Below are positions 7,685 through 17,400 of a stretch of DNA of 64,000 nucleotides, piece after piece (position 1 is the stretch's first letter; each line of letters starts with the position of its first letter). Source of the stretch: Frankia sp. AgB1.9 (GTDB lineage Bacteria; Actinomycetota; Actinomycetes; Frankiales; Frankiaceae); the NCBI RefSeq assembly GCF_016786355.1, contig NZ_JADWYX010000018.1:26936-90935 (forward strand). The letters run 5' to 3'. A program made the position numbers and the translations under genes. The notes under the pieces were generated by a model. That model ran no database searches and had not been told where the DNA came from. It worked only from the letters and a program-made list of their open reading frames with translations.

Positions 7685-9418
7685 GTGGCGACTTCCGTGG
7701 GACATCTGCGTTCCCTCGGCCCGGGGGACCCCGCGACGGTCGGCCCGTACGTCCTTCGGGCGCTGATCGGCGAGGGCGGGATGGGCCGGGTCTTCCTGGC
7801 GCGCTCGCCGGCGGGCCGGTCGGTCGCGGTCAAGGTGGTGCACCCGGAGCTGGCCGACGACCCGCTGTTCCGCCGGCGGTTCAGCCGGGAGGTGACGGTG
7901 GCCCGCCGGGTCGCCGGCGCCTACACCGCGCCCGTCGTGGACGCCGACCCGGACGGCGTACTGCCCTGGCTCGCCACCCTGTACGTCCCTGGCCCCTCGC
8001 TGCGCGAGACGGTCGAACAGGCCGGCCCGCTGTCTCCCGACGCCTGCCTGACGTTGGGCGCGGGGATGCTGGAGGCGATGGGCGCGGTGCATCGGGCCGG
8101 CATCGCGCACCGGGATCTCAAGCCCAGCAACGTGCTGCTCGCCGTCGACGGCCCCAGGCTGATCGACTTCGGGATCGCCCGGGCGGCCGGCCAGACGGCG
8201 CTGACCCGGTCCGGCCAGGTGTTCGGCACGGCCGCGTACATGGCGCCCGAGCAGGCCGCGGGCGAGGAGGTCGGGCCACCGGCCGACGTCTTCTCGTTCG
8301 CCGCGGTTCTGATCTTCGCGGCGACCGGACGGGACCCGTTCGGCCCCGGCGACCCGGCCGCCGTGCTGTTCCGGGTAGTGCACGACGAGCCCGACCTCGA
8401 CGGCGTGCCCGGCCGGCTGGTCGACCTGATCCGGCCCTGCCTCGCGAAGGACCCGGCCGCCCGCCCCGCCGTGGGCCGGCTGCTGGCCGGGTTCGCCGCC
8501 CACCGTGGCCAGGCGCCCATGGCCTGGCCGCCGGGTGTCGTCCGGCTCGTCCGGGAGCGGGAGGCCGAGGTCGCGTCCTGGCCCCTCCCGCCCGCGGGCG
8601 CCGGCCCGTCCGCCGCCGGCCAGCCGGCCGGCGCGCCCGGCCAGGGCGTGCTCGTCGCGACCCGGGTCGAGCCCGAGCGCCCGGCACTGCCCGCTCCCGT
8701 GCTCCCTGCTCCCGTGCTGCCCGCCGCCGTGCTGCCCGCTCCCGTGGTCGGCTCGGCCGTGGCGGTCCCGAGCTTCCCGCGGGCCCCGGCGCCGGGGCCT
8801 CGTCCGCCCGGCCTGGCGCGGACGCGGATCGGCCCGCCCGACGACGACGAGTCGTTCGTGTTCGTCGGCCGGCGCTGGTCCCACCTCGTCACCGGGATTC
8901 CGGTGCTCCTGCTCGCGCTCGTCGCGCTGCTCGGGACGTTCGCCTGCCTCGCCGGCAGCGTGAACCCGGTCCAGACACCCTCGGCCCGGACGGGCAGCTT
9001 CTGCGTCGGGGTCGCACTCGCGTTCGTCGTCGCCGCCTGCCTACGGCGCGGGCTGTGGCGGCTGCGGCTCGGGATCGCCCCGCCGCGGCTCGCGGTCACG
9101 CCCGGCGGGCTGCGCGCCGACGCGGGTGGGCGCAGCTACGACATCCCGTGGGCGCAGCTGCGTGGCGCCCAGATCGTCCGGCTGGGTGAGCGAGACGTCG
9201 TCGCGGCCTGGCCGACCGCGCAGTGGACGGTGCGCACGCCGCACGTCGACCGGCAGACCTGGTGGCTGCCCAACGACCGGTACCGCTGCATCTGGCGGAA
9301 CCCGGCGATCCGCTGCGACGTCCTGTTCGACACCCGGATGCTCTACCCGACGAGCCCGCACCAGGTCGCCACGGCGATCGGCCTGCAGGCGCACCGTTAC
9401 GCCGGCCGCCGGCGCTGA
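7685..9418 (+). CDS. Membrane Ser/Thr protein kinase with C-terminal PH-like region
   Basis: Hanks-type protein kinase, about 577 residues. GEGGMGRV (29-36), VAVK (Lys 50), HRDLKPSN (about 142-149), DFGIAR (near 161) and the APEQ loop show an intact catalytic domain to about residue 285. A Pro/Ala-rich linker with a 15-base DNA repeat follows, then two hydrophobic segments near 403-424 and 439-456. The C-terminal 100 residues look like a bacterial PH-like domain (LAVTPGGLRADAGG, then IPWAQLRGAQIV). The GTG start is uncertain: GTGs at 7619 and 7697 are also in frame and none has a clear ribosome site. Substrate unknown; no FHA or phosphatase gene is adjacent, though both occur near 26.5-29 kb. 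Confidence 0.88.
   Translation: MATSVGHLRSLGPGDPATVGPYVLRALIGEGGMGRVFLARSPAGRSVAVKVVHPELADDPLFRRRFSREVTVARRVAGAYTAPVVDADPDGVLPWLATLYVPGPSLRETVEQAGPLSPDACLTLGAGMLEAMGAVHRAGIAHRDLKPSNVLLAVDGPRLIDFGIARAAGQTALTRSGQVFGTAAYMAPEQAAGEEVGPPADVFSFAAVLIFAATGRDPFGPGDPAAVLFRVVHDEPDLDGVPGRLVDLIRPCLAKDPAARPAVGRLLAGFAAHRGQAPMAWPPGVVRLVREREAEVASWPLPPAGAGPSAAGQPAGAPGQGVLVATRVEPERPALPAPVLPAPVLPAAVLPAPVVGSAVAVPSFPRAPAPGPRPPGLARTRIGPPDDDESFVFVGRRWSHLVTGIPVLLLALVALLGTFACLAGSVNPVQTPSARTGSFCVGVALAFVVAACLRRGLWRLRLGIAPPRLAVTPGGLRADAGGRSYDIPWAQLRGAQIVRLGERDVVAAWPTAQWTVRTPHVDRQTWWLPNDRYRCIWRNPAIRCDVLFDTRMLYPTSPHQVATAIGLQAHRYAGRRR
8687..8746 (+). repeat. 15-bp tandem repeat in kinase linker
   Basis: Four units of CTGCCCGCTCCCGTG-like sequence encode Leu-Pro-Ala-Pro-Val-type repeats in the Pro/Ala-rich linker between the kinase domain and the membrane segments. 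A flexible spacer is the likely role. Confidence 0.85.
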
Positions 9419-9462
9419 CCGTCGCGGTGGCTGAGCCCCTGAGACCGTGAGGCAGCCGGGAG

Positions 9463-10284
9463 TTACGAGGCGGGGCCTGACTTGGCCGCGGGCGCCAGGT
9501 CCTGGTCCTCGTCGGCGGCCGGGTCAGCCGGCGGGACGGCCGCCGCCTCGTCGACCTCCAGCAGCGACGCGCTGTGTCGTTCGGCCTCGAAGGCGGCGTG
9601 GCCGCCGCGGACCCCGAACAGCCGCTTGGACACCACCAGGTAGACCACAGCGCCGATGTTGATGGCCAGCGCCGCGATCCGCAGCCAGGTGATGTGCTCG
9701 GTGAGCTCGTAGACCTCGAGCGGCAGGAAGATCGAGGTCGCGACGACGGCGAAGTACTCGCCCCACCGCTTGAGCAGCCACAGCCCGACGCCCTCGGCGA
9801 CCTGGATCGCCGCGTACCCGAACATCAGCACCGCGACGAGCAGCAGCGTCTTCGGCTGCGTGTAGATGAGGTGGCGCAGATGCGTCACGGTCGGGCTGCT
9901 GTCGAGGTCCAGGTGCAGCACGTCGGCCAGCGGCTTCGCGGCCGGGAGCGCCCGGTCGAAGAGGTCCTCGGCCTGCGCCTGGGAGTGGCGGAACTGGAGG
10001 ATCGCGTACCCGATCAGGACCAGCAGCACCGCGCGGACCAGCCGTTCGAGCGCGAGCAGCCGCAGCACCATCGCGTCCCGCAGGGCCCGGCCGCGCAGCA
10101 GTACCGGCGCCTCGTCCGCCGGCCCGGCACCCAGCGGGTCCCCGATGGTGAAGTCGCCGCAGCGCAGGCAGCGCCAGGCGACGCCGGCCGCCGTCTCGAC
10201 CCGCAGCCGCGCGGCGAGCTCGGTCTCATCGGGCCGGTAGGTCACATGGCCCTTACGCGCGCACGTCCGCAGGTTCCATTCCAC
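9463..10284 (-). CDS. DUF2127-family membrane protein
   Basis: Predicted integral membrane protein, 273 residues, with the pattern of DUF2127 proteins. The N-terminus has a zinc-ribbon-like region (Cys 8, then CLRC at 39-42) and a Lys/His-rich stretch. A run of four hydrophobic segments follows, including LVRAVLLVLIGYAIL, TLLLVAVLMFGYAA, YFAVVATSIFLPLEVYEL and LAINIGAVVYLVV. The last 50 residues are acidic and Ala/Pro-rich, probably disordered. It is convergent with the Ser/Thr kinase (45-base gap). No function is established for the family, and nothing nearby suggests one. Confidence 0.8.
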   Translation of the reverse strand: MEWNLRTCARKGHVTYRPDETELAARLRVETAAGVAWRCLRCGDFTIGDPLGAGPADEAPVLLRGRALRDAMVLRLLALERLVRAVLLVLIGYAILQFRHSQAQAEDLFDRALPAAKPLADVLHLDLDSSPTVTHLRHLIYTQPKTLLLVAVLMFGYAAIQVAEGVGLWLLKRWGEYFAVVATSIFLPLEVYELTEHITWLRIAALAINIGAVVYLVVSKRLFGVRGGHAAFEAERHSASLLEVDEAAAVPPADPAADEDQDLAPAAKSGPAS

Positions 10285-10365
10285 GGCTCCCGATGCTAGG
10301 GAGACGCGGTAACCAGCGCTATCGGCCAGCGTGTCGGCTTGGAGTCAAGCGCATCGCCGCGGGAC

Positions 10366-11250
10366 TCAGCCCGGCAGACCGACCAGCTTGGCCGAGAGGT
10401 CCCACAGCTCGCGGGCCAGGTCGGGGTCGCGGGCCTGCGCCGGGGTGAAGAACCGGTCCCGTGGCCGGAAACGGTGGAGATAGGCACCGTTCACGGTTTC
10501 CGGGTCCGGACGCGTCGCGACGGCGACCAGCGGCTCGGCGCCGTTCGCCACCGTGGTGGCCTTGCCGACCAGACCGAGCGGCCGGCGGTAGCAGTTGCGC
10601 ATGATCCAGGCGTCCCGCCCGAACTCGCTGTTGATCAGCCCCGGATGGACCGCCGTGGCCGTCGGGCCGCCAGGTGGCACCCGGCGGGCGAGTTCGCGGG
10701 CGAACAGGATGTTCATCAGCTTGCTGTCGGCATAGGCCCGAAACTGGCCGAAAATGCGGGGGAATCGGTACAGGTTGGTCAGGTCGACCCGGCCTGCGAT
10801 GTTCGCGACGCTGCTCGTGATGACGATCCGCGATCCCGGGGTCTCGGTCAGCCGGGGCATCAGCAGACCGGTCAGCAGGAACGGCGCCAGGTGATTCACC
10901 TGAACCGTCGTCCCATGACCGTCGTCCGTCCTGGTGTTTCCGGGAAACAGGCCGCCCGCGTTGTTGATCAGCACGTCGATCCGTGGACAGAGCTCCGTCA
11001 CCTCGGCCGCCGCGCGGCGCACGTCCGAGAACCGGGCGAAGTCCGCGACGACACCGGTCGCGCCGATCTGCTCCGCCACCGCCGCGGTCTTCACCGGCGA
11101 CCGGCCCAGGACGATGACCCGCGCGCCGAGCGCGGCGAGCTGGCTGGCCGCCGCCGTCCCGATCCCGGCGCTCGCGCCGGTGATGACGACCGTCTTACCG
11201 GCCATCGGCTGACCGGTCGTCGTCGGATCGGCATTCGGCGTGTCCGCCAT
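10366..11250 (-). CDS. Short-chain dehydrogenase/reductase
   Basis: NAD(P)-dependent SDR of 294 residues, of the retinol-dehydrogenase/WWOX-like type. TGASAGIG (24-31) binds the cofactor, NNAGG follows in the middle, an ITSSVAN block gives the catalytic Ser and Y-A-D-S-K near 173-177 gives Tyr and Lys. The ATG start has AGGGAG seven bases upstream; an open frame continues further 5' but is arginine-rich and unlike an SDR. It is divergent from the acyl-CoA ligase gene, which begins about 200 bases away, so the two may share a control region. Substrate unknown, probably a lipophilic alcohol or ketone. Confidence 0.88.
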   Translation of the reverse strand: MADTPNADPTTTGQPMAGKTVVITGASAGIGTAAASQLAALGARVIVLGRSPVKTAAVAEQIGATGVVADFARFSDVRRAAAEVTELCPRIDVLINNAGGLFPGNTRTDDGHGTTVQVNHLAPFLLTGLLMPRLTETPGSRIVITSSVANIAGRVDLTNLYRFPRIFGQFRAYADSKLMNILFARELARRVPPGGPTATAVHPGLINSEFGRDAWIMRNCYRRPLGLVGKATTVANGAEPLVAVATRPDPETVNGAYLHRFRPRDRFFTPAQARDPDLARELWDLSAKLVGLPG

Positions 11251-11453
11251 CGTTCTCCCTGTCCGGTCACCCGCGGCCCGGGCTCGGCGTGCAGCATCCC
11301 ACGGTTGCGGGTGGCGATTCCGGGCGATCCAGGCAGTGTCGACCGCCGGCCCGCGGGGCCGGCTTCTGCGACGATGCGACGGGTTCGCCGGACTGCGTCG
11401 TCGGACGGCGGGTGGGCGCGGGACTCGGGTGGGCGTGGGATGGAGTGTGGGGC

Positions 11454-13037
11454 ATGGTGTCGTCGGATTCTGAGTCACCGGCCGGCGCGGAGCCGCTGAC
11501 CATCGGTGCGTTGCTGCGCCGGGCCGTCCGAGAGAACGGGACCGGCGAGTACGTCGTCACCCCGACCGACCGGCTCACCTACGCCGAGGCGGACGAACGC
11601 TCGGCGCGGGCGGCCCGCTGGCTGCTGGCGGCCGGGGTCGGCAAGGGCAGCCGGGTCGGGCTGTTCTTCACCAACGACACCGACTGGGTCACCTGGTGGC
11701 TGGCCACCTCCCGGATCGGCGCGCTGGCCGTGCCGCTCAGCACGCTGTACACGCCGGCGGAGATCGCGAAGGTGCTGCGGCTGGCCGACGTCGGCCTGCT
11801 GGTCGCTCCGCCCCGCGTGCTGAGGATCGACGTCGAAGAGCGTCTCGAGGCGGCGCTGCCGGGCCTCGCGGACCAGGCCGCCGGGCGGCTGCGCCTGCCG
11901 ACCGCTCCCTACCTGCGTTCCCTCGTGCTGACCGGCGACACCGACCGCGGCTGGGCGACCCGCTGGGATCCGGCGGGCGACAGTGTGGCCGATGACGTGG
12001 TGCCGGCGGACGTGCTCGCCGCCGTCGAGAACGAGGTCACCCCGGCCGACCTCGCGATCATGATTCACACCTCCGGCACCACCGCCGACCCGAAGGGCGT
12101 GCTGCACACGCACGGCACGATCGTCCGGCAGACGGCCACCTGGCCGACGGCGGTCCGAAGCCTCACCGGGGTGCAGGCGGCGCCGCGCGTCCTGTGCGCG
12201 ATGCCGTTCTTCTGGATCGGCGGCGTGCTCGCCGCGATGGGCGCGCTGCACGCCCCCGCGACGCTGCTCGTGCTGCCCCGGCTGGAGGCCGGTGCCGCGC
12301 TCGACCTGGCCGAACGCGAACGCGCGAACGGCATCGTCGGCTGGCCCGCGTTCACGCAACAGCTGCGGGAGCACAGCACGTTCCCCGACCGCGACCTGAG
12401 CAGCGGGCCAATGATCGCGGGCGGACCGCTCGACCTGGCGATGAGCAACGTCCCCGACGGGTTCCCCACCCACCGGTCGCTGTCGGAGAGCGGTGGCAGC
12501 TTCGCGGCCACCGACATCGCGATCGTCGACGAGGCCGGCGGTCCCGTCGCGGCCGGGGCCGTCGGTGAGCTGCTCATCCGCGGCGTCGGCGTGATGGCCG
12601 GCTACAACAAGCGCGAACGCGCCGACGTGTTCGACGCCGACGGCTGGTACCACACCGGCGACCAGGTCTACCGGCGGGAGGACGACCCCCGGCTGTTCTA
12701 CGTGGGGCGGGCCACCGACCTGATCAAGGCGGCCGGGGCCAACGTCTCCCCGCTCGAGGTCGCCGCCGTCGTCGAGGAGTTCCCGGACGTCGCCCAGTGC
12801 GTCGTCCTCGGCGTCACGCACCCCGTCCGTGGCGAGGAGGTCTGCGCGATCGTCGTCCCCGCGGCCGAGTCGGTGGACGTCGCCTCGCTCACGGCCCGGT
12901 CCCGTGCCCAGCTGTCCAGCTACAAGGTGCCCACCCGCTGGATTGTCGCCACCAGCGCCCAGATCCCGACGCTGCCGTCGGGCAAGCTCGACCGCCGCCG
13001 CCTGAGCGCCCAGATCGCCGACGGCACGCTGAAGTAG
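11454..13037 (+). CDS. AMP-forming acyl-CoA ligase (ANL family)
   Basis: Adenylate-forming acid:CoA ligase, 527 residues. The ATP loop IHTSGTTADPKG (about 203-215), GWYHTGD (near 397-403), YVGRATDLIKAAGANVSP hinge and C-terminal PSGKLDRR with the catalytic Lys (near 509) are intact. The region after the acceptor motif is short: SLSESGGSFAATD runs almost directly into AIVDEAGG, where most relatives have some 20-30 more residues. This may be a lineage trait or a small in-frame deletion. The start ATG follows a weak GGAGTGTGGGG site. It activates a carboxylic acid of unknown type and is divergent from an SDR gene. Confidence 0.87.
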   Translation: MVSSDSESPAGAEPLTIGALLRRAVRENGTGEYVVTPTDRLTYAEADERSARAARWLLAAGVGKGSRVGLFFTNDTDWVTWWLATSRIGALAVPLSTLYTPAEIAKVLRLADVGLLVAPPRVLRIDVEERLEAALPGLADQAAGRLRLPTAPYLRSLVLTGDTDRGWATRWDPAGDSVADDVVPADVLAAVENEVTPADLAIMIHTSGTTADPKGVLHTHGTIVRQTATWPTAVRSLTGVQAAPRVLCAMPFFWIGGVLAAMGALHAPATLLVLPRLEAGAALDLAERERANGIVGWPAFTQQLREHSTFPDRDLSSGPMIAGGPLDLAMSNVPDGFPTHRSLSESGGSFAATDIAIVDEAGGPVAAGAVGELLIRGVGVMAGYNKRERADVFDADGWYHTGDQVYRREDDPRLFYVGRATDLIKAAGANVSPLEVAAVVEEFPDVAQCVVLGVTHPVRGEEVCAIVVPAAESVDVASLTARSRAQLSSYKVPTRWIVATSAQIPTLPSGKLDRRRLSAQIADGTLK

Positions 13038-13113
13038 CCGCCCCGCCGCCAATCGGCCCGGCGTCGTGGGTCCCTGCTCAGCGTTTTTCCGGTGCTCGGT
13101 CCTCTTCCAGTGC

Positions 13114-14178
13114 TCAGTGCAGATGCCCGGGGTCGAGCCCGTCGTGGTCGGTTCCGGGCGCCGGCCAGTCGTCGACCCGGCCGTGAAGGTGCGGGTCGTC
13201 GTCCAGGACGGGGTCCGGATGGTCGTGCTGCCCGTAGCCGTACGGCTCGTCGAGCCAGTGATAGCCGGCCTCGTCGAACTCCAATGTGTATTCCGTGCCG
13301 AGATGCGTGTATTCCGTGCCCAGCTGGTCGAGCGTCCAGGTCTCGTGGGGCAGGTCGACCGGATGCACCGGCAGGTCGCTCGGCTCGGCTGGAGGAGCCG
13401 GGGTGCTCGGGGCCGGGACATCACCGGGATTCGCGCCGGGGTGGGCCGTGTGCTGATCGTCCTGGCGCTGGTCGTCGTGGTCGTGATGGTCCCAGTACTG
13501 CTCCGCCGCCTGCCCGAACTGGACCGCGGACAGGGCACCCTCCGCCACCGTGAGCATTCGTCCCCAGTCCGGCCCGCGCCCGTCGGGCGACGGCACCGCG
13601 GCGTCTGGGACAAGAATCCACACGTCGGCGGAGAAAGCCCGGTCCGGAATGTCGATGCGCGTCTGCGTCGCCTCGGTCCCGACCGTCGGGGTGTATCCGT
13701 CCGCGATCACGTCGCTGTAAAGCTCGGCCGTGACCGCGAAAGCCAGGTCCCGTTCGGGATGGCGGTCCAGGGCGGCCCTGACCTCGACCGCGCCGACAAT
13801 CCGGGCCGCGGCGACGACCGCGTTGGCCACATATCCGGTCGCGCCGCGTCGGACGACGCCCTGCGCCAGCGCCGCCCGCAGCCGGATCCGATGGGTGCTC
13901 GCCTGGTTCGCGACGGTGAGGCCGTCGACGAACCCGTTGACCAGCCCGGGAACAGCGCGTGCCTCGTCGATGCCGGCCGGCAGCACGAGGAGGAATCCGT
14001 CGCCCTGTTCCTGTACCGCGCAGGCCCGGTGGTTGATACGGGCTCGGTGGAGCGCACGGGTGCGTATTTTCGCGAGACTGGTCTGGATGTCGACCTGCCG
14101 ACGGTTCGACTGCTCGCTGTAGCGTTCGACGTCGACCATGAGGCAAAGTCGCCTGAATGCGGGCGGTGGAACGCTCAT
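13114..14178 (-). CDS. Nucleotide-cyclase-like protein with His/Asp-rich tail
   Basis: Protein of 354 residues with two parts. Residues about 8-180 resemble the degenerate class III nucleotide-cyclase-like domains of actinomycetes: a strand LCLMVDVERYS, then EQGDGFLLVLP (the metal/nucleotide loop position) and a GYVANAVVAAARIV helix. The second metal Asp and transition-state residues are not obvious, so enzymatic activity is doubtful. Residues about 240-354 are strikingly rich in His and Asp, with clusters such as YWDHHDHDDQ, and contain a repeated LGTEYT. The tail could bind metal. The ATG start has GGAGG six bases upstream. It is convergent with the acyl-CoA ligase and divergent from purL. 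Function unknown. Confidence 0.75.
   Translation of the reverse strand: MSVPPPAFRRLCLMVDVERYSEQSNRRQVDIQTSLAKIRTRALHRARINHRACAVQEQGDGFLLVLPAGIDEARAVPGLVNGFVDGLTVANQASTHRIRLRAALAQGVVRRGATGYVANAVVAAARIVGAVEVRAALDRHPERDLAFAVTAELYSDVIADGYTPTVGTEATQTRIDIPDRAFSADVWILVPDAAVPSPDGRGPDWGRMLTVAEGALSAVQFGQAAEQYWDHHDHDDQRQDDQHTAHPGANPGDVPAPSTPAPPAEPSDLPVHPVDLPHETWTLDQLGTEYTHLGTEYTLEFDEAGYHWLDEPYGYGQHDHPDPVLDDDPHLHGRVDDWPAPGTDHDGLDPGHLH
13286..13323. repeat. 21-bp direct repeat in cyclase-like gene
   Basis: GTGTATTCCGTGCC occurs at 13286 and again 21 bases later. On the minus strand this duplicates the peptide LGTEYT, consistent with a recent in-frame duplication in the His/Asp-rich tail. Confidence 0.8.
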
Positions 14179-14385
14179 TGAACCTCCACGGTCCGCGCCG
14201 CCCGGCCCGATCTGGCCAGCCCCCAAAACGGCGCACCGGTCGCGAAACCGGTTGTTAGTGACTCTACCGCCGCGCGAGCGCCGTACGTGTTCGAGGTGTG
14301 GCTCCCCGTCGGCATCGTCGATCATGAAAAAGGGGGTTCGGCCCTGCCGCGCGGATAGCATCAATGGTCGCGGGCCCCGACGAGC

Positions 14386-14457
14386 CGGCCAAGAGCGGGC
14401 CCTGACCGGCGGCCAAGAGCGGGCCATGACAAGCGGCCAAGAGCGGGCCATGACGAA
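14386..14457 (+). repeat. 24-bp tandem repeat directly upstream of purL
   Basis: Three units start at 14386, 14410 and 14434 with the core CGGCCAAGAGCGGGCCATGA. The array ends eight bases before the purL ATG, where a ribosome site would be expected; none other is visible. The rest of the 14179-14465 gap holds no gene. Confidence 0.9.
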
Positions 14458-14465
14458 CGGCGGAC

Positions 14466-17400
14466 ATGAAGACCTACGGAGACATCGCCGCGCTGACCGG
14501 CCCGGCTCGCCGGCGGTTGCTTGCCCGGCTTCGGGCGGTCGAGCCGGCCGTGACGGGTGTGATCGCCGAGTACGTCCACTTCGTCGACCTGGCCGGCGGC
14601 CTCGCGCCCGCTGACGAGGCGCGGCTGCGCGGGCTGCTCACCTATGGCGAGCCGTTCGACGGCGACCGGGCCGCGGCGGCCACGACGCTGGTCGTGTTTC
14701 CCCGGTTCGGGACGATCTCACCCTGGTCCTCGAAGGCGTCCGACATCGCCGCGTCCGCCGGCCTGGCCGCGGTCCGCCGGATCGAGCGCGGGACCGTCTA
14801 CTACCTGTCCAGTGAGGGCCCCGTCGACGAGGGAGCCCTGGCGCCGCTGCTGCACGACCGGATGACCGAGGTCGTCGCGGCGGCAGTCGTGGCCGCCGAC
14901 GCGCTGTTCACCGCCGAGCGCCCGCGTCCCCAGCTCGACGTCGACCTTCTCGGCCGGGGCCCGGCCGCGCTGGACGAGGCCAACAGGACGCTGGGGCTCG
15001 CTCTCGGCGCGGGTGACATCGCCTACCTCGTGGACCAGTACGGGGCTCTGGGCCGCAACCCGACCGACGTCGAGCTGATGATGTTCGCCCAGGTCAACAG
15101 CGAGCACTGCCGGCACAAGGTCTTCAACGCCGCCTGGTCGATCGACGGCGAGGCCCAGCCGAAGAGCCTCTTCTCCATGATCAAGAACACGTTCGAGCAG
15201 TCGGGCGAGCAGGTGCTGTCCGCCTACTCCGACAACTCCGCCGTGCTGCGCGGTGAGAACGCGCCGTGGTTCTACGCCGACCCGGCGACCCATGCCTACG
15301 GCCGCCACGAGGGCCCCGCGCACATCCTCGTGAAGGTCGAGACGCATAACCACCCGACCGCGATCGCCCCCGGCCCCGGGTCCGCGACCGGCGTCGGCGG
15401 CGAGATCCGCGACGAGGGCGCCACCGGCCGCGGCGCCACCCCGAAGATGGGCCTGTCCGGCTACACCGTCTCCCACCTGCGCATCCCCGGTGACGACTCG
15501 CCCTGGGAGGGCCAGGAGGAACGCCCGGACCGGATCTCCGCCCCGCTGGACATCATGGTCGAGGCCCCGCTCGGCGCCTCCGGCTACAACAACGAGTTCG
15601 GCCGGCCCAACCTCGTCGGCTACTTCCGGACCTACGAGAGCGACGGCGGCCCGGGCGGCCGCTGGGGCTACCACAAGCCGATCATGATCGCCGGCGGGGT
15701 GGGCAACGTCCGGGACGCCCTGGTCCATAAGAACCGGTTGGCGCCAGGCGACCTGGTCGTCGTCCTCGGTGGCCCGGCGATGCTCATCGGCCTCGGTGGC
15801 GGCGCGGCGTCCAGCGTGCAGTCCGGCGCCGGCGACGCCGACCTCGACTTCGCGTCCGTCCAGCGCGGCAACGCCGAGATGCAGCGCCGGGCGCAGGAGG
15901 TCATCAACGCCTGCTGGGCGCTCGACGAGGCCAACCCGATCGTCTCCATCCACGACGTCGGCGCCGGCGGCTGGTCGAACGCGCTGCCCGAGCTGGTGCA
16001 CGACTCCGGCCGGGGCGCCGTCTTCGAGCTGCGCGACCTGCCGAACGCGGACGCCGGCATGTCGCCGCTCGCGATCTGGTGCAACGAGGCGCAGGAGCGT
16101 TACGTCCTCGGCATCGCCGCCGCCGACCTCGCGGCCTTCGCGAAGCTCTGCGAGCGGGAGCGCTGCCCGTTCGCCGTCGTCGGCACGGTGACCGACGAGC
16201 CGCGCCTCGTCGTGCGAGACCGGCTGTTCGACGGCTCCGGGGAGCGGTCTCCCGTCGACGTCCCGATGTCGCTGCTGTTCGGCGAGGCCTCCCGGCAGAG
16301 CCGCGCGGCGGCGACGGCCACCGTCGCGGTGGGCGCCTTCGACGAGACCGGGATCGAGCTGGTCGAGGCCGTCGAGCGGGTGCTGCGGGTGCCGGCCGTC
16401 GGGAGCAAGAAGTTCCTCATCACCATCGGCGACCGAACCGTCGGCGGGCACACCGTCCGCGACCAGCTCGTCGGCCCGTGGCAAGTCCCGGTCTCCGACG
16501 TCGCCGTCACCGCCGCCGCGTACGGCAGCCGGACCGGCGAGGCGCTCGCGATGGGGGAGCGCACACCGCTCGCGACGGTCAGCGCGCCCGCCGCGGCCCG
16601 GATGGCCGTGGGCGAGGCGATCACCAACCTGGCCGCCGCCGCGGTCGGCGACCTGTCCCAGGTCGCGCTGTCGGCCAACTGGATGGCCGCGGTGCAGGTC
16701 GACACGCAGCAGGCAGCGCTGTTCGAGGCGGTCCACACGCTGGGTGAGCGGTTCTGCCCGGCGCTCGGCATCCCGATCCCGGTCGGCAAGGACTCGACGA
16801 GCATGCGCACCGTCTGGTCGGACAGCATCGGCGACCACGCGGTCACCTCACCGGTCTCGTTGATCATCACGGCGGCCGCGCCCGTCGCCGACGTCTCCCG
16901 GGTGCTCACCCCGCAGCTCACCCGGGACGAGACGAGCCGACTGGTGTTCGTCGACCTGTCCGGCGGCCGGAGCCGGCTCGGCGGGTCGGCGCTCGCCCAG
17001 GCCTACAGCCGCGACGGCGCCGCCGAGGTCCCCGACGCCGACGCGGCGACGCTGAAGGCGTTCTTCGCGGCGACCCGGGCACTGGTCGCGGACCGCGAGG
17101 TGCTCGCCTACCACGACCGCTCCGACGGCGGACTGCTTGCGACGCTGGTCGAGATGGCCTTCGCCGGCCGGGTCGGCCTCGACGTCGACCTCGCCGCCCT
17201 GCCCGGCACGCTGGTGGGCCGGCTGTTCGCCGAGGAGCTCGGCGCGGTCCTCCAGGTCGCGGGCCCGGCCGTCGAGCGGGTCGCCGCGACGCTGGCCGCC
17301 GCTGTCGGCCCCGGGAACGTGCACGTGCTCGGCCGGCCGACCTACCACCAGCGGGTCGTCCTGCGCGACGGCGGCGCGGTCGTCTACGAGCGCGGCCGGG

